A DNA stretch of 7,653 bases from JANXVY01 sp038329675 (lineage in GTDB: Bacteria; Pseudomonadota; Alphaproteobacteria; Rhizobiales; Hyphomicrobiaceae): assembly GCA_038329675.1 (NCBI GenBank), contig JBBQNE010000146.1, forward strand, positions 1-7,653, read 5' to 3'. Below the pieces are notes generated by a model. It searched no databases and was not told the origin of the DNA. It was given only the letters and a program-made list of their open reading frames with translations. Below, in pieces: positions 1-6,055 of the stretch. How positions within the stretch are numbered: the first letter of the stretch is position 1; each line of letters opens with the position of its first letter. The translations under genes and the position numbers were made by a program.

Positions 1-1551
1 GACATACGCTGTTATGTTGGCGGTGATGCTCCAAAATACGCTGTGCGCTAACGGATCGAATTGCAAAAAGAACAACGCTTCTGGCCTGAGCAGCGCAATA
101 TCAAACGGGCCATCGGTAACAAACGAGATCGGCAGGTAGCCAGCTCGCGCCACCCACGGCAGTAGGAGCGTGTAGGCCCAAACGGCTGCGCCTGCCGTCA
201 TGCCAGCGATCGCCCCGCGGGCGGTGGCTTGGCGCCACATCAGCCCGCCGAAAAAGGCTGGTGCAACCTGGGCGATGGCCGCAAACGAAATCAAGCCGAT
301 CGCGCCGAGGCTCTGCGAACTCGCGAGCGCCGCATAAACCCCATAGGCCAGCAAAAGAATGATCACGATCGCACCGCGCCGAACCGCGAGCACCAAGCCC
401 GTCAGGTCGCCCGACGCAGATCCCCCGCCCGCATCGATCTGTCGCCGCAGTAAGAGCGGCAGCACAAGGCCGTTGCTGACCATGATCGAAAGCGCGACCG
501 CTTCGACAATCACCATCGCGGTCGCCGCCGATAACCCGCCAATGTAGGCGATAATCGAAATCGTTTTCGCCTCGGCACTCAGCGGCAGTGCCAACATATA
601 GAAATCTGGATCGGCCGCAGACGCTGGCAGCAATACGAGCCCGGCAATCGCAATCGGGATAACAAACAAGTTGATCAAAATCAGATAAAGCGGGAACAGC
701 CATCGCGCGCGGCGGATTTCGGCTGAATCGTTGTTTTCAACCACCGTGACGTGAAACTGCCGTGGCAGCAGCAGCGCACACACAAAACTCAGCAGCGTCA
801 CGGTCAGCCATTTGCCACCACTCGGCGTGGCGTTGAAAACACTCTGAACGCGGGGGTCATTCGCCGCCGTCTGCAGGAACGCGGCCGGCCCGCCAAACAT
901 CCACCACACGACGAAAATGCCAACGGCGAGAAAGGCTGCGAGCTTGACGAGCCCCTCGACGGCAATCGCGAGCATCAATCCGTCCTGGTGCTCAGTCGCA
1001 TCGGCATGTCGCGTTCCAAACAGGATCGCAAACGCCGCCAGGATCAGCGTGATGACGATGGCTTCGTCAATTCCCCGCACCGGCGAATTCACCGGCAACA
1101 ACGAACTTCCGCCCAGCAGCGTTTCGACCGAGACCGCAATCGCTTTCAATTGCAGCGCGATGTAGGGCAGCGAGCCCATCACCATTACCAGCGTCACCAC
1201 GGTCGCGACCGTCTGGCTCTTGCCATATCTCGCGGCCATGAAGTCGGCCGCCGACGTCAAGTTCTGCCGCTTGGACAGATCGACGATGCGCTCGATCAGC
1301 GGCGCGCCAAACGCAAACAACAGGATCGGCCCGATATAAACCGGCAGGAAATCGTAGCCCGTTGTGGTCGCCAACCCGACGCTGCCAAAAAACGTCCACG
1401 ACGTGCAGTAGACCGAGATTGACAGCGCATAGATCAGCGGCCGCCCCCCGCCCCGGCGCCGCAACGCGATCCTGTCGCCGAGCCACGCGACGGCGAACAG
1501 CGCACCGACGTAACTTAATGCAAGACCGACCAGAAACGGGCTTTGGAACAT
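1..1551 (-). CDS. SSF-domain membrane sensor, probably N-terminus of a CbrA-like hybrid histidine kinase (partial)
   Basis: 517 residues are visible from an ATG at 1551 with no stop before the window edge, so the C-terminus is missing. The translation is a many-pass membrane protein. It has an N-terminal helix (about residues 5-25), the stretch ALSISVYCTSWTFFGSVG (42-59), TSAADFMAARYGKS (99-112) and LPYIALQLKAIAVSVETL (about 128-145), followed by further hydrophobic segments including VALSIMVSNGLVLPLLLRR. These are hallmarks of the sodium:solute symporter fold as found fused to PAS, HisKA, HATPase and often receiver domains in CbrA-type sensors, which control carbon and nitrogen catabolism. 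The kinase part would be off the left edge, so that half of the call is inference; a plain SSF transporter is the alternative. No strong SD precedes the ATG. An in-frame GTG three codons upstream (1560) is possible, and the frame closes at a TAA further upstream. The gene is divergent from mscL. Confidence 0.75.
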   Translation of the reverse strand, partial: MFQSPFLVGLALSYVGALFAVAWLGDRIALRRRGGGRPLIYALSISVYCTSWTFFGSVGLATTTGYDFLPVYIGPILLFAFGAPLIERIVDLSKRQNLTSAADFMAARYGKSQTVATVVTLVMVMGSLPYIALQLKAIAVSVETLLGGSSLLPVNSPVRGIDEAIVITLILAAFAILFGTRHADATEHQDGLMLAIAVEGLVKLAAFLAVGIFVVWWMFGGPAAFLQTAANDPRVQSVFNATPSGGKWLTVTLLSFVCALLLPRQFHVTVVENNDSAEIRRARWLFPLYLILINLFVIPIAIAGLVLLPASAADPDFYMLALPLSAEAKTISIIAYIGGLSAATAMVIVEAVALSIMVSNGLVLPLLLRRQIDAGGGSASGDLTGLVLAVRRGAIVIILLLAYGVYAALASSQSLGAIGLISFAAIAQVAPAFFGGLMWRQATARGAIAGMTAGAAVWAYTLLLPWVARAGYLPISFVTDGPFDIALLRPEALFFLQFDPLAHSVFWSITANITAYV

Positions 1552-1789
1552 GGCACCCACGGCTGCAATGCTGGCTGCAATACGTGTTGCGATCTTGCGC
1601 CTTGCCAGCGCCGTTTGTCCATGACGGCAACGGACAAGGCGAAAATGACGGTCTTAGCGATGCGCCGCCTTTAAGATTGATGGCCGTAGCAATGATCCGT
1701 TAACCTCCGATTCGGGTAAGTCTGCGCGGCAGATGGCTCATCACAGCAAAATTTCATCTGGCATCAGGCCGAAAAGCAAGGAGAACGTC
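1552..1789. other. Divergent intergenic region, SSF sensor / mscL
   Basis: This 238-bp spacer must hold the promoters of both flanking genes, but I see no convincing -35/-10 pair. It contains a small inverted repeat, TTGTCC (1615-1620) and GGACAA (1632-1637). An in-frame ATG at 1733 would extend MscL by 19 residues but lacks a good ribosome site. Confidence 0.4.
1778..1783 (+). promoter_or_regulatory. Ribosome binding site that fixes the mscL start
   Basis: AAGGAG lies 6 nt before the GTG at 1790. It supports GTG 1790 over the upstream in-frame ATG at 1733, and starting there makes the protein align with E. coli MscL from its first residues. Confidence 0.85.
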
Positions 1790-2191
1790 GTGGGAATTGT
1801 CCAAGAATTTAAAGACTTCGCCATGAAAGGCAACGTCGTTGACCTTGCCGTCGGCGTCATCATCGGCGCTGCGTTCGCCCCAATCGTCAGCTCGCTGGTC
1901 GACAACGTCATCATGCCGCCGATTGGTTTGGCGCTCGCCGGGCTTGATTTTTCGGCACTGAAACTCATCCTGCAACAGGCAGACGCAACCAAAAAGATCC
2001 CCGAAGTCGCCATTGGCTACGGCACGTTTCTGAACACGGTCATCAAGTTCTTGATCACGGCATTCGCGATCTTCCTGCTCGTCAAGGCGATGAACACCAT
2101 GAGGAAGCCGGTCGCAGCTGCTGAGGCTCCGCCACCCGCACCGAGCGAACTTTATTTAAAGGAAATCCGCGACGCGCTCGTCAAACGCTAA
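1790..2191 (+). CDS. mscL: Large-conductance mechanosensitive channel MscL
   Basis: This 133-residue protein is close to the 136 of E. coli MscL. It forms a homopentameric inner-membrane pore that opens under membrane tension and releases solutes on hypo-osmotic shock. In order there is an amphipathic N-terminal helix (GIVQEFKDFAMKGNVVDL, 2-19), TM1 with the gate region AVGVIIGAAF (20-29, including the gate glycine G22), the conserved DNVIMPPIGL (38-47), a periplasmic loop, TM2 (about 78-101), a linker rich in Ala and Pro (107-118) and the C-terminal cytoplasmic helix ELYLKEIRDALVKR (120-133). The GTG start is chosen because of its SD site and because residue numbering then matches E. coli. 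The gene stands alone: a divergent gene lies upstream and a terminator directly downstream. Confidence 0.97.
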   Translation: MGIVQEFKDFAMKGNVVDLAVGVIIGAAFAPIVSSLVDNVIMPPIGLALAGLDFSALKLILQQADATKKIPEVAIGYGTFLNTVIKFLITAFAIFLLVKAMNTMRKPVAAAEAPPPAPSELYLKEIRDALVKR

Positions 2192-2223
2192 CGTCGGTTT
2201 TAGATGTCGGTCAAATACAGGTG

Positions 2224-2252
2224 GGCCCGGGCGATCCCCGGGCCTGTTTGTT
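2224..2252 (+). terminator. Rho-independent terminator of mscL
   Basis: A perfect 8-bp GC stem, GGCCCGGG (2224-2231) and CCCGGGCC (2237-2244), has a 5-nt loop and is followed by the interrupted T-rich tail TGTTTGTT. It starts 32 bp after the mscL stop codon. Confidence 0.85.
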
Positions 2253-2447
2253 GGTGGTGCCTTTATAAAAGCGAACTTGAGCCACGCGGACTGGTCGAGC
2301 GCGTTCCCCGGCCGCGGATTATTCTAGACGTCACGTCACGCAATTCGATCGGCTGACACCTGACCATTCAATCTCTTGACCGCACGTCAAGCGTGGTTCA
2401 TGTTCTGCTTATGTTGAAAATAAAAAGATTTGATTTTTCAACGTGTT
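2253..2447. other. Intergenic region between mscL terminator and tRNA-Gly
   Basis: No gene is visible here. The region should contain the tRNA promoter. A TTGACC at 2376-2381 resembles a -35 box and also forms part of a small inverted repeat (TTGAC, 5-nt gap, GTCAA, 2376-2390), but no -10 box is well spaced from it. The 40 bp before the tRNA are AT-rich. Confidence 0.4.
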
Positions 2448-2521
2448 GCGGGCGTAGTTCAATGGTAGAACGGCAGCTTCCCAAGCTGCATACGAGGGTT
2501 CGATTCCCTTCGCCCGCTCCA
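2448..2521 (+). tRNA. tRNA-Gly (anticodon CCC)
   Basis: The 74-nt gene folds into a full cloverleaf: acceptor stem GCGGGCG/CGCCCGC, D-stem GTTC/GAAC, anticodon stem GCAGC/GCTGC around the loop TTCCCAA (2478-2484), a 4-nt variable loop and a T-arm GAGGG TTCGATT CCCTT closed by a G-T pair. A discriminator T and an encoded CCA end follow. Anticodon CCC (2480-2482) reads GGG glycine codons, so in a genome that also has the GCC and UCC glycine tRNAs it would be a supplementary isoacceptor. The DNA just downstream is rearranged. Confidence 0.97.
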
Positions 2522-2533
2522 AGTCTTTGGATT

Positions 2534-2565
2534 AATTTAATCTATTGATTAAAATAGATTAAATT
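2534..2565. repeat. 13-bp perfect AT-rich inverted repeat after the tRNA
   Basis: AATTTAATCTATT (2534-2546) and AATAGATTAAATT (2553-2565) are exact reverse complements around a 6-nt loop. It lies 12 bp past the tRNA end. There is no immediate T-tract, so it is not a standard terminator, though it may act in tRNA 3' end formation. A protein-binding palindrome or a mobile-element scar are alternatives. Confidence 0.85.
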
Positions 2566-2572
2566 GCGCCAT

Positions 2573-2606
2573 TTTGGCCTGTGTAGGATTTGGCCTGTGT
2601 AGGATT
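2573..2606. repeat. 16-bp tandem duplication
   Basis: TTGGCCTGTGTAGGAT occurs twice head to tail (2574-2589 and 2590-2605), and identity at period 16 covers 2573-2606. A third, decayed partial match (TTCGTGTAGAA) follows. It is non-coding as far as I can tell. Confidence 0.9.
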
Positions 2607-2672
2607 CGTGTAGAAAAACTTGGGGAGTTGCCGTCGTTGAGTGGCGCAAGAACTCACCGTTTTTCTAGCACG
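2607..2672. repeat. Long imperfect inverted repeat / hairpin
   Basis: The left arm (2607-2629) pairs with the right arm (2651-2672). CGTG-TAGAAAAAC matches GTTTTTCTAGCACG with one bulged base. After a two-T bulge, GGGGAGTT matches AACTCACC with one mismatch. About 20 pairs form around a 21-nt loop. Possible readings are a small mobile-element relic, an RNA hairpin or a decayed element end. I do not recognise a family. Confidence 0.75.
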
Positions 2673-2764
2673 CTAATCGGTCTAGTAGGCCAAAGCTTGC
2701 GGCGCGGCGATAGATTGCTCAGTGGTTTGCGCCGTGAAATCTCCGATTGCACACAGCGGCCTAA
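2673..2764. other. Unassigned DNA before the GNAT remnant
   Basis: I see no gene or recognisable domain in any frame. AGCGGCC is repeated directly at 2755-2761 and 2767-2773. A frame open across 2574-2768 would encode 64 residues unlike any family I know, and I do not support it. Confidence 0.4.
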
Positions 2765-3094
2765 GTAGCGGCCGGTCATCGGCTCGCGGGCTTCGTCTTT
2801 GTTAGGCGCATTTTCATTCTAAATGATCTGTTCGTCCTGCCCGAGGCGCGACGCGCCGGAGTAGCCGAACGGCTTTTGGACGCGGCGGCAGACCACGCAC
2901 GAGCGGCAGGGGCGCTGAGGCTGACGCTCTCGACAGCGCGCAGCAATGCTCCTGCACAAGGCCTTTATGAACGGCTGGGCTGGTTACGTGACGACGTGTA
3001 TACAGATGAGCCCATAGGGATAATTCTTTCCGCGATAGCGTTTCGCCAGAATTTCGACCAGAATTTCTACCAGGCTCTCGACCAAAATTCTTAA
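2765..3094 (+). pseudogene. GNAT N-acetyltransferase, 5'-truncated remnant
   Basis: The frame is open from a stop at 2762 to TAA at 3092-3094 but has no ATG. Residues encoded from about 2777 include RLAGF, then RRIFILNDLFVLPEARRAGV with the acetyl-CoA-binding pattern RxxGxA, a helix (AERLLDAAADHARAAGA), LRLTLST, and NAPAQGLYERLGW, the typical GNAT ending. GNAT proteins usually run about 145-170 residues; here roughly the first half is missing, and the join RLAGFVFVRR looks shortened, as if a further 10 or so residues between two strands were lost. A TTG at 2876 could only start inside the domain, after the cofactor loop. The last 16 residues come from a 12-bp tandem repeat. I infer a non-functional remnant made by a deletion or rearrangement next to the tRNA gene. 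Confidence 0.75.
3046..3093 (+). repeat. 12-bp tandem repeat, four copies, at the end of the GNAT frame
   Basis: CCAGAATTTCGA (3046-3057), CCAGAATTTCTA (3058-3069), CCAGGCTCTCGA (3070-3081) and CCAAAATTCTTA (3082-3093) follow without gaps and decay toward the 3' end. Being in frame, they encode a Gln/Asn/Phe/Asp-rich tail, and the last copy supplies the first two bases of the stop codon. Confidence 0.85.
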
Positions 3095-3148
3095 TTGTGC
3101 TGCGCGAGGTTAAGCACTACGGCTACGATCAGAATCTCGTTCGACCGG

Positions 3149-3167
3149 TCCCGCCAATACTGCGGGG
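3149..3167 (+). promoter_or_regulatory. Hairpin covering the ribosome site of the acyltransferase gene
   Basis: CCCGC (3150-3154) pairs with GCGGG (3162-3166) around a 7-nt loop, and a T-G pair (3149/3167) can extend it. The right arm contains the GGGGA that serves as SD for the GTG at 3174, so the stem would hide it. Confidence 0.5.
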
Positions 3168-3173
3168 AAAACC

Positions 3174-4553
3174 GTGTCGCGTACTCTCGGATCCCCGATG
3201 TTGGATGCATTGCCGCCATCCACCGCGCCGCTCACACCATCAAACGTGCCGGCCCCGGGCGCGGCGCCAACATCAGCGTCGGCAATCCCACTTTCGGCAT
3301 CTCTAGCCGCCCACATTTCCACCCTTGACGCGCTACGTGGGTTCGCCGCCCTCATCGTACTGGCCATGCACGCGCGCGAAATTTTCTGGGTCGGTATGCG
3401 CAATTACGCCGTCACAGAGGGCTTCGACGCCTCCCCCGGTGCATTCCTGGCCTACATCTCTGCCCCGCTGATGTATGGCGCGTTCGGTGTCTCGATCCTG
3501 TTTGCCTTGTCCGGCTACGTCATCCACAAGTCGGTCGCCGCCACAATCGACCGGCCTGACTTCACATTTGATAGTCGCGGGTTCTTATCGCGCCGGTTTG
3601 TGCGCGTGTTTCCAACTCTCGTCCTCGCGCTCATCGTGACGGGGTTATGCGATTACGTTTCGCGCCAACTCGGCAGTATGCCGAGCTCCTATGACGTGAG
3701 CCTTTCGGCGCTCGCAGCCAACCTTATGTTTCTCCAAGGCATCGTGGCCTGGCCGTTCGGTTCCAACACGCCGCTATGGTCGCTGGCGATCGAAATGCAA
3801 TTTTATCTGTTCTATCCCCTCGCCTTGATGTTGCGGCGTCGGATCGGCATGGATGCGATGGCAGCGACCGCCGTGGCGCTGTCGCTGGCGGGCGCCTTGC
3901 TCATCCACAGCTTCGGGTTAACGGCATTCCCTCAGTTTTTTGTCGCATGGTGGATCGGCGCCTACGTCGCGGAATGGCACGTCTCTGGCCGCCCGATGCC
4001 CTATCGTTGGCGGCTGTGCTCCATTGCCATTTTGGCGATCGGCTGCATCGCCTATTCGGCGAAGTTAGCATCGTTAGGGGTCGTGCTCTGGGCGATCGGT
4101 TTTGCCCCCTGGCTCGGCTGGATCGTTGCCAGTGAATTTGCCTTGCCGCGCCGATTGCAGGCGCTACTCGCGTGGATCGGCACGTTCAGCTACACGCTTT
4201 ATGCGGTGCACTTTCCCGTACTCATTCTGCTGTCGGGCCTGTGGCTCAACGGCGAGCGAAGTAGCAACATCAACTGGGCCATCCTCGCCAGTCTCGTGTC
4301 GCTCGCCGTCGGTTACGCCTGTTATTGGTTAGCTGAACAGCGCTCGATCGAGGTCTTGAAGACGATGCGTGCGCAGAGCCGGGCGACGCTGTTACCCGTT
4401 CAGCCACTGATTGTCCGTGCGGGGTCTTTGCCCAATGGAATGGCCGTCGAAGCAACTCCACGATCGCGCAATAGGCGGCCAGTGAAACGGGTAGCCAAAT
4501 CAGCGGCGAAGCAAGAGCTGGCCCGACAGCCCCGCAAAACCCACGCCGACTAG
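3174..4553 (+). CDS. Membrane acyltransferase, Acyltransferase 3 (OafA/YrhL-like) family
   Basis: 459 residues. This family moves acyl groups, usually acetyl, onto sugars of envelope polysaccharides, lipopolysaccharide or small glycans, and sits in the inner membrane with about 10 helices. Visible signatures are TLDALRGFAALIVLAMHAR (50-68, with conserved R55 and H66), FALSGYVIH (110-118), RRFVRVFPT (140-148), LWSLAIEMQFYLFYP (201-215, the family's WSL..E..FY motif) and FSYTLYAVHFPVL (338-350). The core ends near 396. Residues 1-48 are a low-complexity Pro/Ala/Ser leader, and 397-459 form a basic tail (many Arg/Lys) with no family match. The GTG start is preceded by GGGGA at 5 nt; ATG 3198 (codon 9) is an alternative. 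Its tail is antisense to the next gene for 284 bp. The acceptor is unknown; a product of the neighbouring glycosyltransferase is a reasonable guess. Confidence 0.9.
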   Translation: MSRTLGSPMLDALPPSTAPLTPSNVPAPGAAPTSASAIPLSASLAAHISTLDALRGFAALIVLAMHAREIFWVGMRNYAVTEGFDASPGAFLAYISAPLMYGAFGVSILFALSGYVIHKSVAATIDRPDFTFDSRGFLSRRFVRVFPTLVLALIVTGLCDYVSRQLGSMPSSYDVSLSALAANLMFLQGIVAWPFGSNTPLWSLAIEMQFYLFYPLALMLRRRIGMDAMAATAVALSLAGALLIHSFGLTAFPQFFVAWWIGAYVAEWHVSGRPMPYRWRLCSIAILAIGCIAYSAKLASLGVVLWAIGFAPWLGWIVASEFALPRRLQALLAWIGTFSYTLYAVHFPVLILLSGLWLNGERSSNINWAILASLVSLAVGYACYWLAEQRSIEVLKTMRAQSRATLLPVQPLIVRAGSLPNGMAVEATPRSRNRRPVKRVAKSAAKQELARQPRKTHAD

Positions 4554-5973
4554 CCGTAACGAGGCCGATCGCAATCGTTACAACAGCCGCAAGTACGAGG
4601 TTGATAATACCCGCCCACCAGATGGCGATCGCCAGACCCGAGCCGCCGCCGCCGCCAAATACTGCGCCCTCGCTGATCACCGGCGATGGCACGTCCGTTG
4701 ACATCGCCATCAACACAATCCCCGCGACAAACCACGGATGGGATAGCGCGGCCAAAAGCCCGCCACCAAACACGGCTTGGAACCATAAGAACCGCCACAA
4801 CCCGAGGTCGCGCAGCAATCGCGCCGGGTCGCGCATATGGACGAAGTAGGTCTGCAACCAGCCCTTTTGCCATCGTGTCCGCTGTCGCAACCAAACCGAA
4901 AACGTCGATGGCGCTTCCTCCCAGGTCGTCGACGCCAGCATCTCGACGCGATAGCCAGCCCGCGCAAGTCGCAAGCCGAGATCGGCATCCTCGGTGACGT
5001 TCCACGGGTCCCAGCCACCCGTGGCTTCAAGAACAGCGCGTGGAAAATGGTTTGACGTTCCACCCAACGGCACGGCAGCTCCAGCCCCGATGAGCGCGGG
5101 CAACGTGCCATCAAACAGCGCGGTATATTCGACGGCGAATTGCGCCGAGATGGCGCTTTGGCGTGGGTTGTAGACGTTGAGACGCGCCTGCAGGCAGCCA
5201 AGGTCAGGGCCGCTCGAAGCGAAGGCTGCCGCTGCCTTCAAGAGCTGGTCTGGTTCTGGCCGGTCCTCGGCGTCAAACACCACGACGTAGTCGCTGGCCG
5301 AACGCACGCTGTCCGACGCAGAAAGCCCATAACATAGCGCTCGCGGCTTGGTTCTGGGGCGGCCTGCTGGGACAACGGCAATCCGCATGTGCGGTTGCAG
5401 CCGACTTGTCTCCAGGGCAAGCTGCGTCGCCGTATCGTCTGCCTCGGTCAAAAACCACACGTCGAGGCGGTCGCGCGGATAATCAAGCGCGTCGAGCGCC
5501 CTGACGAGGCCAGGCACCACCGCCGCTTCGTCATAAAGCGTCACCAGCACGGTATATCGCGGCAAGTCGGCGCGTAGAGCAGGTGACGACGATTCAATCG
5601 ATCGGCACTGCACGGCGTCTTGGTTCGTCGCCACATACCACAGCGTATGAAGTCGGATCGCAAGAAGTGTGGCGAAGCTGGCGGTCCCAGCGGCGGCAAA
5701 CAGCACAACGGTGGCGATTGGCGCGGCAACGGAGCCAAGGGCTAGCAGTGCGATGAGCACAACGAGCGTCACGATCTGGCCAACCGTCAGACCCGATTGT
5801 GCCGAGCGCGTAGGGTCGAGCGTCGAATAGGCCTGGTCGGTCCTGCGACCCGCCTCAGCCCGACCCGCCTCAACGCGACCCGCCTCAACGCGGCCGTCTT
5901 GGTTTATCGCCGATGGCGCAACCACGCGGCCATCGTGGCTATCCCGCCCCAACTCAAGCACAACCCACCCCAC
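4270..5973 (-). CDS. Family-2 (cellulose-synthase-like) membrane glycosyltransferase
   Basis: 567 residues from a GTG at 5973. Two helices (about 66-80 and 83-108) precede a cytoplasmic GT-A domain with LPRYTVLVTLYDEAAVV (137-153), LTEADD (175-180), FDAEDRPEPDQL (233-244, the metal/UDP-binding DxD-like site), PLGGTSNHF (302-310), NVTEDADLGLRL (325-336, catalytic TED) and RQRTRWQKGW (363-372, the QxxRW motif of processive enzymes). Several C-terminal helices follow (about 393-424, 446-471, 481-509), then PFHWAKTPHG (511-520), which usually ends this family. It probably polymerises or adds sugars for an exopolysaccharide; XagB-like proteins are the nearest group I recall, but the product is unknown. 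Residues 28-42 come from a 15-bp tandem repeat. The start is uncertain: there is no clear SD, a second GTG lies at 5961, and the frame is closed upstream by a TGA. The 47-residue tail overlaps the acyltransferase gene. It lies 82 bp after znuA on the same strand. Confidence 0.9.
   Translation of the reverse strand: MGWVVLELGRDSHDGRVVAPSAINQDGRVEAGRVEAGRAEAGRRTDQAYSTLDPTRSAQSGLTVGQIVTLVVLIALLALGSVAAPIATVVLFAAAGTASFATLLAIRLHTLWYVATNQDAVQCRSIESSSPALRADLPRYTVLVTLYDEAAVVPGLVRALDALDYPRDRLDVWFLTEADDTATQLALETSRLQPHMRIAVVPAGRPRTKPRALCYGLSASDSVRSASDYVVVFDAEDRPEPDQLLKAAAAFASSGPDLGCLQARLNVYNPRQSAISAQFAVEYTALFDGTLPALIGAGAAVPLGGTSNHFPRAVLEATGGWDPWNVTEDADLGLRLARAGYRVEMLASTTWEEAPSTFSVWLRQRTRWQKGWLQTYFVHMRDPARLLRDLGLWRFLWFQAVFGGGLLAALSHPWFVAGIVLMAMSTDVPSPVISEGAVFGGGGGSGLAIAIWWAGIINLVLAAVVTIAIGLVTASRRGFCGAVGPALASPLIWLPVSLAAYCAIVELLRRPFHWAKTPHGQSVAERVTASPGSAHASSSRPRSSAVQLTNNRRNRRRATRDWRGWPS
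5846..5890. repeat. 15-bp tandem repeat, three copies, in the glycosyltransferase N-terminus
   Basis: CGACCCGCCTCAGCC (5846-5860), CGACCCGCCTCAACG (5861-5875) and an exact copy of the second (5876-5890). On the minus strand the unit encodes a repeated Glu-Ala-Gly-Arg-Val/Ala in the cytoplasmic leader before the first membrane helix. Confidence 0.95.
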
Positions 5974-6055
5974 CCCAACAGGAGTGGAAGTTGGCCGTTT
6001 GTGCAGAGACCGTCAACGGCTACATTCAAGATATCGCTGCGAGGCGCCCGTCGGC
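5974..6055. other. znuA / glycosyltransferase spacer
   Basis: This is an 82-bp gap between two minus-strand genes. The only structure I see is a weak GCCGTT (5994-5999) / AACGGC (6015-6020) inverted repeat with a 15-nt loop and no T-tract. Read-through from znuA into the glycosyltransferase gene is possible. Confidence 0.4.

Noticed and set aside
751..1422. 223-codon open frame on the plus strand
   Set aside because: It is antisense to the SSF gene, rich in Arg/Gln/His with no domain, as expected of a shadow frame in GC-rich DNA.
1067..1630. 187-codon minus-strand open frame
   Set aside because: It is another frame of the SSF gene; the membrane-domain frame starting at 1551 has clear family motifs.
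1733..1789. 19-residue N-terminal extension of MscL from ATG 1733
   Set aside because: It has no SD and is not found in the family; GTG 1790 has a strong SD and matches the E. coli start.
2574..2768. 64-codon open frame after the tRNA
   Set aside because: It is built partly on the 16-bp duplication and hairpin, and shows no domain and no ribosome site.
2759..2807. attC-like pair, GCCTAAG (2759-2765) and GTTAGGC (2801-2807), suggesting an integron cassette site
   Set aside because: The left core lacks the required AAC, the spacing of 49 bp is shorter than usual for attC, there is no integrase or cassette array, and GTTAGGC lies within the GNAT coding frame as Val-Arg-Arg.
2448..3094. Classical genomic-island integration at the tRNA with a duplicated att core
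   Set aside because: I found no second copy of the tRNA 3' end in the window and no integrase gene, so only a rearrangement can be argued.
5994..6020. Terminator between znuA and the glycosyltransferase gene
   Set aside because: There is only a 6-bp stem with a 15-nt loop and no T-tract on the minus strand.
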